From the NCBI GenBank assembly GCA_965219515.1, contig OZ244776.1, positions 4,216,001-4,280,000 on the forward strand: a DNA stretch of 64,000 nt, written 5' to 3'. Under the pieces are notes generated by a model. It ran no database searches and was not told the DNA's origin. It was given only the letters and a program-made list of their open reading frames with translations. Each line of letters begins with the position of its first letter. Positions within the stretch are counted from its first letter, which is position 1. Positions 17,558 through 25,544 of the stretch are shown here, piece by piece. Both the position numbers and the translations under genes were made by a program. Source of the DNA: Ilyomonas sp965219515. Lineage in GTDB: Bacteria > Bacteroidota > Bacteroidia > Chitinophagales > Chitinophagaceae.

Positions 17558-19012
17558 ATGTTGCTACAAAAATTTCAGACAAACCTGAAACAAAATTTCC
17601 CCTGTCTGTCAACCGTCAACTGTCAATTGCTGGTAGCCGTAAGCGGTGGCATAGACAGCGTTGTGCTGGTAAACTTGTTACATAAATCCGGCTTCCCGTT
17701 TTCCATAGCGCATTGCAATTTTCAGCTTCGCGGCAATGAAAGTGAGCGTGACGAAGCTTTTGTAACAGCGTTGGCGAAACAATATGATAAGCCATTATTC
17801 ATAAAAAAATTTGATACAAAAAAGTATGCTGCAAAAAACAAACTGTCCATTCAGGAAGCAGCCCGAAAGCTTCGCTACGACTGGTTTGCAGAAATAGTTG
17901 ACGGATGTAAGATGTCTGATGTAAGATCGCTTCATCCTTCTGTCAATTCTCAACTGTCAACTGTCATTTCTTCCATCAATCAACTATCAGCCATCAACTT
18001 AATCGCTACCGCGCATCATGCGAATGACAACATAGAAACCTTGCTGATTAATTTTTTTCGCGGAACGGGCATCAGTGGCTTGCATGGTATTTTACCAAAA
18101 CAAAACAACATCATTCGTCCGCTATTGTTTGCAAAAAGGGAAGAGATAGAACGCTATGCAAAAGAGAATGAATTGCATTGGGTAGAAGATTCATCGAATG
18201 CGAGCGATAAATACACGCGCAATTTTTTCAGGCATCAGTTGCTGCCACTGGTGAAAGAAGCATTCGCCAATGCAGAAAATAATCTGTTGCAAAATATACA
18301 TCGCTTTTCCGAAGCGGAAATATTGTACAACCAGGCAATAGAATTACATAAAAAAAAGTTGCTCGAAACAAAAGGAAACGAAGTGCACATTCCGGTTTTA
18401 AAACTGCAAAAGGCTGAGCCGTTATCAACTATCATTCGCGAAATTGTAAAAGACTTCAGCTTTACTTCTTCACAGGTAAATGACATTAAAAGTTTGTTGA
18501 CATCAGAGAATGGAAAATATGTAGCTTCCGCTTCACATCGTATTATCAGAAACCGCGCCTGGCTTATCATTGCGCCACTGCAAAATGAAGAATCGCAGCA
18601 TGTATTGATTGAAGAAAAAGACAAGCTAATTTTTTATGAAGACGGCGAACTTTTATTTACACAGCTATCAGCGGTCAGCCGTCAGTCATCGGCACTTCCA
18701 CCAACTGCCAACTATCAACTGCCAACTGATAAAAACACAGCCACTTTAGATGCAAAGCACATTCAATATCCGCTGCTGCTGCGCAAATGGAAGCCCGGCG
18801 ATTATTTTTACCCGCTTGGCATGAAGAAAAAGAAGAAGCTAAGTAAATTTTTTATTGACATCAAGCTATCGAAAACGGAGAAAGAAAAAGTGTGGGTATT
18901 AGAGATGAATAAAAAAATCATCTGGATCATCGGCTATCGCATTGATAACAGATTTAAAATAACAAACACCACAAAAGAAATACGGATCGTAAAGGCAGCT
19001 CCCAACCCCTGA
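17558..19012 (+). CDS. tilS: tRNA(Ile)-lysidine synthase TilS, with repeat-derived insertions
   Basis: Attaches lysine to C34 of tRNA-Ile2(CAU), changing its identity from Met to Ile. The PP-loop SGGIDS is at residues 29-34 from the ATG at 17558. An upstream in-frame start at 17444 would overlap recX and add hydrophobic residues not expected in a cytosolic enzyme. ATAHHANDNIETLL and FRGTGISGLHGI are the conserved catalytic-domain motifs. At 484 residues it is longer than usual because three stretches (about 17602-17633, 17899-18000, 18661-18731) are made of the TGTCAACTGTC-type intergenic repeat, translated in frame. The stop codon lies inside the inverted repeat that follows. Confidence 0.93.
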   Translation: MLLQKFQTNLKQNFPCLSTVNCQLLVAVSGGIDSVVLVNLLHKSGFPFSIAHCNFQLRGNESERDEAFVTALAKQYDKPLFIKKFDTKKYAAKNKLSIQEAARKLRYDWFAEIVDGCKMSDVRSLHPSVNSQLSTVISSINQLSAINLIATAHHANDNIETLLINFFRGTGISGLHGILPKQNNIIRPLLFAKREEIERYAKENELHWVEDSSNASDKYTRNFFRHQLLPLVKEAFANAENNLLQNIHRFSEAEILYNQAIELHKKKLLETKGNEVHIPVLKLQKAEPLSTIIREIVKDFSFTSSQVNDIKSLLTSENGKYVASASHRIIRNRAWLIIAPLQNEESQHVLIEEKDKLIFYEDGELLFTQLSAVSRQSSALPPTANYQLPTDKNTATLDAKHIQYPLLLRKWKPGDYFYPLGMKKKKKLSKFFIDIKLSKTEKEKVWVLEMNKKIIWIIGYRIDNRFKITNTTKEIRIVKAAPNP

Positions 19013-19119
19013 CGGGGAGTTTTGAGCCGATTGATTATCGCTAACTTCGTTCATTTTATAGCCGAATCAAAGTAACATTTACCTACGATGCTACAAACCC
19101 CCCGTCAGGAATTGGGGGC
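18999..19119. repeat. Inverted-repeat element between convergent genes
   Basis: The ends CTCCCAACCCCTGACGGGGAG and its near-complement (CCCCGTCAGGAATTGGGGG at the right) enclose about 75 bases. Each end holds, in the appropriate frame, CCC AAY YCC TGA, which supplies the last codons and the stop of tilS on one strand and of the rhomboid gene on the other. It could also act as a bidirectional terminator. Confidence 0.8.
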
Positions 19120-19764
19120 AAAATATCCTGCCACTTCATTAATGAAATTGCTTAGCAGATTATAATTGGCAATGGTGTAGCCGGTAATTAGTAAAAAGAA
19201 AATGCCATACAGCGAGCCCCATAAATGCGCGGAGTGATTGATGTGCGAGCCGCCGCGACGGGCTAAGTAAGACGTGATAACGAGATACAGCACGCCAAAG
19301 ATAAAAGCAGGCAACGGCAGCGGTATAAAAATCAATCCCATACCAAGGGTGGGATTTAGAAAAATAAAGGCGAATACAACGGCGGCAATGGCGCCCGACG
19401 CGCCGAGACTGCTGTAATACGCATTGTCTTTGTGCTTGAAATAAGTGGGCAGCAGACAGGCAATCAAAGCGGTAACATACATGATAATATAAAGCAGCTT
19501 TCCCTGAGCACCGAAGATGTAAATAAAATTAGCTTCTACCGCGTCGCCAAACATATACAGCGTGTACATATTGAAAAACAGATGCGCCACATCGGCATGA
19601 ACCAGTCCGCAGGTAATAAAGCGGTACCACTGGTTTTGCTCCGTAATGGCGGGCGGATAAAAGATCAGGTCGTTCTTTATTTTCTGGTTGTAAAACCCGC
19701 CGGCAGAAATAACACATGTGATAACAATGATGGCAAGTGTAATGGTAACATTCATACGGGGCAA
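19105..19764 (-). CDS. Rhomboid family intramembrane serine protease
   Basis: 219 residues with six predicted membrane helices. Catalytic Ser123 is in GASGAIA and His180 in SAHLWG; HADVAHLFFNMYTLYMFG gives the conserved HxxxxHxxxN of helix 2. It cleaves membrane-protein substrates inside the bilayer; substrates are unknown. It converges on tilS, and its last codons (APNS-stop) come from the inverted repeat between them. Confidence 0.92.
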   Translation of the reverse strand: MPRMNVTITLAIIVITCVISAGGFYNQKIKNDLIFYPPAITEQNQWYRFITCGLVHADVAHLFFNMYTLYMFGDAVEANFIYIFGAQGKLLYIIMYVTALIACLLPTYFKHKDNAYYSSLGASGAIAAVVFAFIFLNPTLGMGLIFIPLPLPAFIFGVLYLVITSYLARRGGSHINHSAHLWGSLYGIFFLLITGYTIANYNLLSNFINEVAGYFAPNS

Positions 19765-19872
19765 GATAAGAGAGAATATGATGTGATGTTTTTATCTGTA
19801 ACCCTTAAAAGCAACAAATGCAACACAACTTTCTACAAAGACAGCAGAAAAGATTACTGACCATCATTGCGT

Positions 19873-20256
19873 TTATAGCTTGTGTGGATTGACAATCGCA
19901 AGTCCTTTAATATTGATAAAATCTTTTTCATTAGCAATAATAACAACAAAGCCATTGGCTAATGCGGTAGCCGCTGTAATGGCATCAGGCGTTTTCATTT
20001 TTTTGCTTTTGCGCAGGGTTACGCAATGCGCTATCACATCCGGTGTGATATTTAGTATTGAGCTATCGGCAATAAAGTTTTTTACGTGTTGTTCTGTAAT
20101 GGCATCTGTTTGCCAGCAAAGCAGTTCTATTTGCGTAATGACGGAAAGATTAGGCACAGCGTCGATAACTGTATTTAAAAACACCATACCTGTCTCCGGT
20201 AAAGAGGCGAAAAAATAGTCAGAAACCACATTGGTATCTGTTATATACCGTTCCAC
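19873..20256 (-). CDS. PIN-domain toxin (VapC-like)
   Basis: A 127-residue PIN nuclease. Acidic metal ligands: Asp7 in YITDTNVVSDY, Glu in ITQIELLCWQ, Asp in KTPDAITAATAL and a C-terminal Asp in NEKDFINI. PIN toxins cut tRNA or rRNA when the antitoxin is degraded. Its start overlaps the end of the preceding small gene by 16 bases, the arrangement of a type II toxin-antitoxin pair. Confidence 0.88.
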   Translation of the reverse strand: MERYITDTNVVSDYFFASLPETGMVFLNTVIDAVPNLSVITQIELLCWQTDAITEQHVKNFIADSSILNITPDVIAHCVTLRKSKKMKTPDAITAATALANGFVVIIANEKDFINIKGLAIVNPHKL

Positions 20257-20456
20257 TCGCTGCGCATTTGTATGATGTGATCATTCAGCTCTTTTCCCTG
20301 TTCTTTACTGATGATACCTTTATACTTATCAGACAGGTTGGTAGTAACAGGCGTTATGTTTGTGCTTAGCACTTTTATCAGATTCAGCTCTTCCAGCTCG
20401 TGTAAAAGTCCAGCCGCTTTTTGATTGGTCAATTGTATCAGAATCGTATCGTTCAT
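20241..20456 (-). CDS. Putative antitoxin of the PIN pair
   Basis: A 71-residue protein translationally coupled to the PIN gene. The N-terminal half (NQKAAGLLHELEELNLI) forms a helix with a short strand before it, as in the small Bacteroidota antitoxins paired with PIN toxins. The C-terminal part is charged and probably wraps the toxin. The family is assigned by position and general look, not by a diagnostic motif. Confidence 0.7.
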   Translation of the reverse strand: MNDTILIQLTNQKAAGLLHELEELNLIKVLSTNITPVTTNLSDKYKGIISKEQGKELNDHIIQMRSEWNGI

Positions 20457-20490
20457 GATTGCAAATTAAATCATTATGAAATATTCCGCC

Positions 20491-20515
20491 GTTGTTGGTG
20501 TTTTTCACCAACAAC
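20491..20515. repeat. REP-type hairpin beside the transposase remnant
   Basis: GTTGTTGGTG TTTTT CACCAACAAC is a perfect 10-bp stem with a five-T loop. It lies just behind the 3' end of the REP-associated transposase remnant and resembles the hairpins at 21171 and 28236. Confidence 0.75.
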
Positions 20516-20528
20516 AAAGCTCGCCTGG

Positions 20529-21041
20529 TCATCCGTTATAATGAGAGAGAAACGTCCATTCGCTCTTACCTGCCATGTAAAAAGTAGCAGATGAAAACCG
20601 GTACGCTTGCGGCAGGGGCGCCAGATTGGCACGTACCGGATTATAATGAATGTATGTGAGCTTTTGTTCAAACACACTGCGGTTCCATAACGGCACAGAG
20701 AGCGGATTGCGTTCCCAAATCTGGTGCTTTCTGTCGGCTACTTTTACTTTGAATAACGCTAACACGTTTGGATGGTTGTTTCTTAATTCCTTTAGCATCA
20801 TCTGCGCCGTGTATTTTAAAAACGAGTGCTGAACATCACTCAGGTCATACCTGTCTTCTACCTGCCAGATAATATGAATATGATTGCTCATGATAACAAA
20901 ACCTTACACGATAATGCGATTATCGGTTACTAAAAATTGCAGACTGCCGGTGATAATGTGTTTGAACTTATCTGGCTTTAATAAGTGTTTCCATTCTAAA
21001 ATGGTAGCGGTGAAGAAATAAGGAAAGCTTGACAAGCGCAT
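20529..21041 (-). pseudogene. REP-associated (Y1/IS200-like) transposase with one internal stop
   Basis: Starting at the ATG of 21039-21041, MRLSSFPYFFTATILEWKH runs on through FKHIITGSLQFLVTDNRIIV. It then meets a TAA and continues in the same frame as GFVIMSNHIHIIWQ, with the HIH metal motif. The catalytic-Tyr region is LTYIHYNPVRANL. Relatives read Tyr at the stop, so a single base change (TAT or TAC to TAA) inactivated a 170-codon gene. Hairpins of one family lie on both sides, the usual setting of a RAYT and the REPs it mobilises. Confidence 0.82.
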
Positions 21042-21497
21042 GAGCTAAATTATAAAAATTTGTTGTTGATGAAGAAACAACGGCGCTAAAATTTGTTGCT
21101 GGTGAGGAACACCAACCTTTAGATTTGCATTGAGGATAAGTATCAAAAAGAGATACTACTATTCACGCCCGCGTTGGTGTTCTTCACCAACGCGATAACA
21201 TCAGACACTTTGTTGGTGAAAAATACCAGCAAAGGCAATAGAAAAATGTTGCGCAAATGCCTCAGTAAATGATGACTGACCGCTTGTTATAAGAAGGCGT
21301 AAAGCCATTCGCCTAAAAAAAAGTACAATTCACCTAAAAAATCTCTCAGCGATAACCGGCAGCTTTTTTTAACGAGCGTGTATGGCATTTTTGTTGTAGC
21401 TTTTTTATAACGATTTCTCTGCAAGCCCATATACTGGACACCGCGCTTTCTTAAAAGCATCCAACTCATTTTTATGTTTACTTTAAAACAGTAATCT
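21042..21497. other. Intergenic stretch with REP elements, upstream of the peptide locus
   Basis: About 455 bases without a gene. It holds degenerate GTTGCTGGTGAGGAACACC hairpins near 21100 and the REP unit at 21166-21236. The remainder should carry the promoter of the C39/VKOR gene, for which I see no convincing consensus. Confidence 0.5.
21166..21236. repeat. REP/BIME-like unit, copy 1
   Basis: GCGTTGGTG TTCTT CACCAACGC (perfect 9-bp stem), then ATAACATCAGACACTT and a second, weaker hairpin TGTTGGTG...CCAGCA. The same composite occurs at 28231-28316, there with a 15-base internal duplication. Confidence 0.8.
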
Positions 21498-23149
21498 ATG
21501 CTTGCCAATATTCTTGCTGCGCCCGAAAAACCGGCGCGGCTCATCAAACGATTTCTCCGGTTACTGCATGTGCCGGTTACCGGTGCAACGGTGCAGAATA
21601 CATTGCTCAACCATCCCGATTATCCCAGCCTGCTGAGCATCAGCGACGCGCTGCGCACCTGGAAGGTAAATACCGTAGCCACGCGGCTGCCCAAAGAACA
21701 GCTTCTTCAATTGCCATTACCTTTTATCGCTCATACAAATGCGGGGGGGGGGGTGAAAACTTTGCGCTGGTAACGGCGGCAGACGAAAGCAACGTACGCT
21801 ATTTTGCGGGCGACAAAGAAACGCTGCAACCAACAGAAGCATTTGCCGAAGCCTGGAGCGGCGTAGCGTTGCTGGCGGAAAAAACGGAAACTTCCGGAGA
21901 AAAAAATTACGCCGCCAACCGCCGAAAGGAAAAGTTGGCGGCACTACAATTGCCCGCCCTGCTTATATTGTTGATAGCCGTTTCTGCCGCTTCTGTTGTT
22001 TCCTTTTCCAATCAAATTTTTGGCGTGGCTGCGGCTGTTGGTTTTGGTGTTTTGCTGTTGCTGAAACTAACGGGCATTGCCGTTACGGGTTTATTATTAT
22101 GGTACGAAATAGATAAGGCAAATCCTGCCTTGCAAAAAATTTGCACCGCCGGCGCCAAAACCAATTGCAACGCCATATTAAGCTCAAAGCAATCCAGAAT
22201 ATTCAGTTGGCTCAGCTGGAGCGAAGTTGGATTTTTTTACTTTGCTGCCACCTTCATCAGCCTTTTGGTGGCAGGCTTCACATCGTCTCTGTTCCTGTTA
22301 TCAGTCGTTGTTATTCTCAATGTACTTGCCCTTCCCTACACGGTTTTCTCCCTGTATTACCAATGGCGCATCGCCAGGCAATGGTGCGTGTTGTGCCTCA
22401 GCGTACAGGCATTGCTTGTATTAGCATTTATCACCTCCCTCACCACCGGCTTGCTCTCTTCATCATTCCAGTTATTTAGTATCAGTAGTTTCCCTCATGC
22501 CATCAGTAGTTTCTTCCTTCTTATCAGTAGTTTCTTGTTTGTTGCTCTCACCTGGTTCTCATTAAAACCGCTGCTGCTAAAAGCCGAAGAAGCAAAACGC
22601 ATCAAACATGAGCTTGCGCGCCTGAAAGCCAGCCCGCAAATTTGGGAAGCGCTGTTAGCGAAACAAAAGAAAATAGAAGCGCCAACTGATGGTTTGGGCA
22701 TTACGCTTGGCAACCTGCATGCAACCAATACGCTGATAAAAGTATGCAACCCCTATTGCGGACCTTGTGCCAAAGCGCACCCCGAAATAGAGAAATTGCT
22801 GGAAGAGAATGATAACCTGAAAGTGCAGATACTCTTTACCGCCACCAACGACGAAAATGACAGGAAAGCACCGCCGGTAAAGCATTTGCTTGCCATCGCT
22901 GAACAGCAAGATGAACGGCTGATAAAACACGCGTTGGACGACTGGTACTTAGCCGATAAAAAAGATTATGACGCTTTTGCGGGTAAATACCCGATGAATG
23001 GCGAATTAAAAAAACAAGACGCCAAAGTGGAAGCCATGCATACCTGGTGCGATGACACGAAAATAGAATTTACGCCCACCATTTTTATAAATGGGCACCA
23101 ATTGCCGGACGTGTACAGCATAAGCGATATACAGTATTTTTTACAATAA
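21498..23149 (+). CDS. C39-like / VKOR / thioredoxin fusion, frame broken at a poly-G tract
   Basis: Two frames together give one gene. 21498-21773 encodes a C39-peptidase-like domain (LLNHPDYPSLLSISDALRTW, LPLPFIAHTN) without the catalytic Cys. An 11-G run at 21743-21753 then shifts the frame. The partner frame continues GENFALVTAADES and, from the in-frame ATG at 21869, a VKOR domain (loop Cys92/Cys100, WCVLC Cys173/176) and a thioredoxin-like domain (CNPYCGPC, Cys297/300). One G more or two fewer would restore the frame. VKOR fusions make disulfides in exported proteins, which fits the Cys-rich peptides that follow. A three-fold ATCAGTAGTTTC repeat lies in one membrane segment (22480-22540). 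Confidence 0.85.
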
Positions 23150-23150
23150 C

Positions 23151-23322
23151 GATTTTGTCTCGAGAACAAACAGGTTTATACAACTTGTACCTGGCTGAAA
23201 AGTGAAACAGGTTATTCATTCATCATCTAAAAATAAAACAGATGAAAACGCAAAAATTAAGTTTCAATGCAATCAGCGGCGTACTAAGCCGCAGTGAAAT
23301 GAAGAAAATTATGGCAGGAAGT
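23151..23322 (+). repeat. Leader cassette, copy A (5' region plus leader)
   Basis: About 170 bases nearly identical to cassettes B, C and D. It begins at TTTTGTCTCGAGAACAAACA, contains three CAGGT/ACCTG blocks, and runs through the first 27 codons of precursor A up to the AGS site. Downstream of that site the four copies no longer align. Confidence 0.9.
23155..23200 (+). promoter_or_regulatory. Candidate promoter/5' leader, conserved in four copies
   Basis: TTTG is followed after 19 bases by TATA (TACA or TAAA in other copies). This is close to the Bacteroidota spacing TTTG-N19-TAnnTTTG, but the -7 part is imperfect. The surrounding CAGGTT...ACCTG inverted blocks are kept in all four copies and could be a protein-binding site or an mRNA structure. 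Confidence 0.4.
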
Positions 23323-23490
23323 AATAATGATGCGACGTGCCAAGCATTGGTTAAAAGAGGTGATGGTTCGGGCGGAACGGTTGTTATTGAAAATCAAACA
23401 CCAGGAAGTGCTGCGGGTGCACCTGGAATGATTCACTATTGCTGTAGCTCCTGCTGTACAGCTACATGGGCATACCACTCCGGTTGTTAA
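23242..23490 (+). CDS. Cys-rich peptide precursor A
   Basis: 82 residues. The leader (MKTQKLSFNAISGVLSR then SEMKKIMAGS) has the hydrophobic/charged pattern of GG-type leaders with an AGS end, where a C39 peptidase would cut. The core of about 55 residues is Gly/Ser/Thr-rich and has six Cys, in the pattern one, then CC-SS-CC, then one at the end (HSGC). It follows the VKOR-thioredoxin gene by 92 bases. Probably oxidised, possibly glycosylated, and exported by the PCAT/HlyD pair at 33-37 kb. Activity (bacteriocin, signal) is unknown. Confidence 0.82.
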   Translation: MKTQKLSFNAISGVLSRSEMKKIMAGSNNDATCQALVKRGDGSGGTVVIENQTPGSAAGAPGMIHYCCSSCCTATWAYHSGC

Positions 23491-23521
23491 ACCGCAAGAA
23501 AGCTATTTTTAAATAGCTAAG

Positions 23522-23565
23522 CAAGAGCAGCCAACATAAAACACAATTATTTTACGCTGCTCTTG
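23522..23565 (+). terminator. Hairpin behind precursor A
   Basis: CAAGAGCAGC and GCTGCTCTTG form a perfect 10-bp stem around a 24-base loop. A smaller hairpin, AGCTATTTTTAAATAGCT, lies just upstream. There is no strong T-run, so partial termination or 3'-end protection of the precursor mRNA is likely. Confidence 0.65.
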
Positions 23566-23668
23566 ACTTTATAAATTGTATTAAGGTAAAAATTAGGTAT
23601 ATAATTATAAACTGCTCTTGGAAAAGATGTTTACAAAAAAATAATTTAAATTGAAAGCTGAATAAAAT

Positions 23669-25108
23669 ATGAGACTACAATACTTACTTTTCTTGATCCC
23701 TTTGTTTTCTTGCCGGCAGAATAATTTAAATGCAATTGAAAGCACAGATAGTGGGCAGTCTGTAAAAAATAATGATAGAATCTACTTCATTAATAAATCG
23801 AATGCAAAACTTGGCTTTACTTATGAAAATAAATTTTTAGATTTGGTTCAGCTACATTTATTACCAGACAGCAATTACAACCTGTTTTCTAATTCAGAAT
23901 TGTTGTTAACACAAACTAACGAGAATCAAAATTTTTATTTGTTGTATCCTGGTGATACTATTTATGTATCCGTAGATTCTACGAGAGGTGCTGTTTTTTC
24001 GGTTTCGAATGATTCTATTAGAAACAACGAGTTAGACTTAGTCAGAAAAATGAATAGTGAAACTCCGCTGAATTTTTGGAAAGTAGCAACTTTAAGAGAA
24101 AGATACTTTGATAAAAATTATGAAAAACTGGATAGCATTTACCAAGCTGATTACAAGTCTAAGACTCAATTTATTGATAATTACAAACAAATAAATCCTC
24201 TTTCAAAAATCTTTGAAAAAAGTATAAAAGATTATCTAAAATCTGAGCTATATGCATATGAATTATGGATAGGAACTGCATCAAAATCCAAGATTGATTC
24301 ATCCTTTTCAACATACTTATATTCTTTACAACCAGAAATAAATTATTTATCCAGGCAACCCGTAACAAATATTTATAATCCTTTAGAGTATGTCTTTGCA
24401 AGATTTACTTTAAAAAACATACAATTTTCAAATCTTTATTCAGATTCTTTATACAGTGTTTGCAAAAGAACATTGAACCAAAGGATAAAAGATGTATCGT
24501 TATTCCGCATTGTAAAGGAAGAGATAAAAAACAATCAAAACTCAAGTAAGTGGTTTATATCAGATTACATGACCACATCTGGTAATAAAGAACGTGTCAC
24601 TTATTTGCAAAACATTATTGAAAGTAGTCTCTTAACAAAAGGCAGTAAAGGAAAAAATATTTTACTAACTAGAACTAAGCAAATTAGAAGTTTAGATTCG
24701 CTAATAAATAGTAAAAAAGGAAAGTTTTTATATATTGATTTTTGGGCAAGTTGGTGTACACCCTGCCTGGCAGAAATGCCAGCTTCAATACAGCTTAGAA
24801 AAGATTATCAGAATAGTGTAAATTTTATGTACATCTCTATAGATGAAAATAAAAATGATTGGCTTGCCGCAGAAAAGCAGGTTCGTTTAGATGATGTTGA
24901 AGATAGCTACTTAATGTCATCATTTACAACTTCTGCCATTAAGCAAAAGTTTAAAATTAATACGATTCCCCGATACATAATTGCTGACAATAAAGGGAAA
25001 ATTATTAATGACGACGCGCCGCGCCCAAGTGATCCGAAATTGAAAGCCTTGTTTGATAAACTTGTTCAAAGTAAAGTCGATGATTATTCTTTAGATAAAC
25101 GATTATGA
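23669..25108 (+). CDS. TlpA-like thioredoxin-domain lipoprotein 1
   Basis: 479 residues. The signal peptide ends in a lipobox (PLFSCRQ). A long helical N-terminal region (about 40-340) precedes a TlpA/ResA-type thioredoxin domain with WCTPC (Cys363/366) and a cis-Pro in NTIPRYI. The end, DAPRPSDPKLKALFDKLV, is shared with the paralogue at 28750-30183. Such proteins reduce or isomerise disulfides on the periplasmic side. Base composition is visibly more A/T-rich than in the housekeeping genes, which suggests transfer. It belongs to the accessory part of module A. Confidence 0.85.
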   Translation: MRLQYLLFLIPLFSCRQNNLNAIESTDSGQSVKNNDRIYFINKSNAKLGFTYENKFLDLVQLHLLPDSNYNLFSNSELLLTQTNENQNFYLLYPGDTIYVSVDSTRGAVFSVSNDSIRNNELDLVRKMNSETPLNFWKVATLRERYFDKNYEKLDSIYQADYKSKTQFIDNYKQINPLSKIFEKSIKDYLKSELYAYELWIGTASKSKIDSSFSTYLYSLQPEINYLSRQPVTNIYNPLEYVFARFTLKNIQFSNLYSDSLYSVCKRTLNQRIKDVSLFRIVKEEIKNNQNSSKWFISDYMTTSGNKERVTYLQNIIESSLLTKGSKGKNILLTRTKQIRSLDSLINSKKGKFLYIDFWASWCTPCLAEMPASIQLRKDYQNSVNFMYISIDENKNDWLAAEKQVRLDDVEDSYLMSSFTTSAIKQKFKINTIPRYIIADNKGKIINDDAPRPSDPKLKALFDKLVQSKVDDYSLDKRL

Positions 25109-25120
25109 AACGAACTAGTA

Positions 25121-25147
25121 GCCGACATACAGCACTTTTTACAATAA
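25121..25147 (+). pseudogene. VKOR-gene tail remnant in front of cassette B
   Basis: Nine codons, ADIQHFLQ-stop, match the last codons of the VKOR-thioredoxin gene (SDIQYFLQ-stop at 23149). No body of such a gene precedes it. It marks the left edge of a duplicated unit that carries cassette B. Confidence 0.7.
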
Positions 25148-25322
25148 AATCTTTGTCTCGAGAACAAACAGGTTTATACAACTTGTACCTGGCTGAAAAG
25201 TGAAACAGGTTCATTACATCATCATCTAAAAATAAAAACAGATGAAAACGCAAAAGTTAAGTTTTAATGCAATCAGCGGCGTACTAAGCCGCAGCGAAAT
25301 GAAGAAAATTATGGCAGGAAGT
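25148..25322 (+). repeat. Leader cassette, copy B
   Basis: Same 5' region and 27-codon leader as cassette A, with few substitutions (for example AAAGTTAAG for AAATTAAG). The conserved sequence stops sharply at the AGS codons. Confidence 0.9.
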
Positions 25323-25466
25323 GGCGGTAGTGGCACTTGCAGTGGTTCTTGCGATTATAAAGATACGAAAACAGGACACACCACTACCGGAACTTGTCGG
25401 GTATGTGAGGTCGATTGGTGTAAAGGAGATTGTTATTGTAGCAATGGTATAGGAAGTTGTTCCTAA
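25242..25466 (+). CDS. Cys-rich peptide precursor B
   Basis: 74 residues. The leader is identical in protein sequence to A. The core of about 47 residues starts GGSGTCSGSC and has eight Cys spread along its length (CRVCEVDWCKGDCYC then C near the end). Even Cys number and high Gly/Ser/Thr content fit a disulfide-stabilised exported peptide. Followed by the longest hairpin of the set and a thioredoxin-like gene. Confidence 0.82.
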   Translation: MKTQKLSFNAISGVLSRSEMKKIMAGSGGSGTCSGSCDYKDTKTGHTTTGTCRVCEVDWCKGDCYCSNGIGSCS

Positions 25467-25489
25467 TCTAAGAACAATGATGACAAAAT

Positions 25490-25530
25490 GAAAGGAAAGC
25501 ATTGAATTTCCATTCAATGCTTTCCTTTTC
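25490..25530 (+). terminator. Hairpin behind precursor B
   Basis: GAAAGGAAAGCATTGAA and TTCAATGCTTTCC-TTTTC form a stem of about 16 bp with a 6-base loop, ending in TTTTC. It is the most terminator-like hairpin in the locus and lies 15 bases before the next ATG. Confidence 0.75.
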
Positions 25531-25544
25531 AAAATAATTCTATT

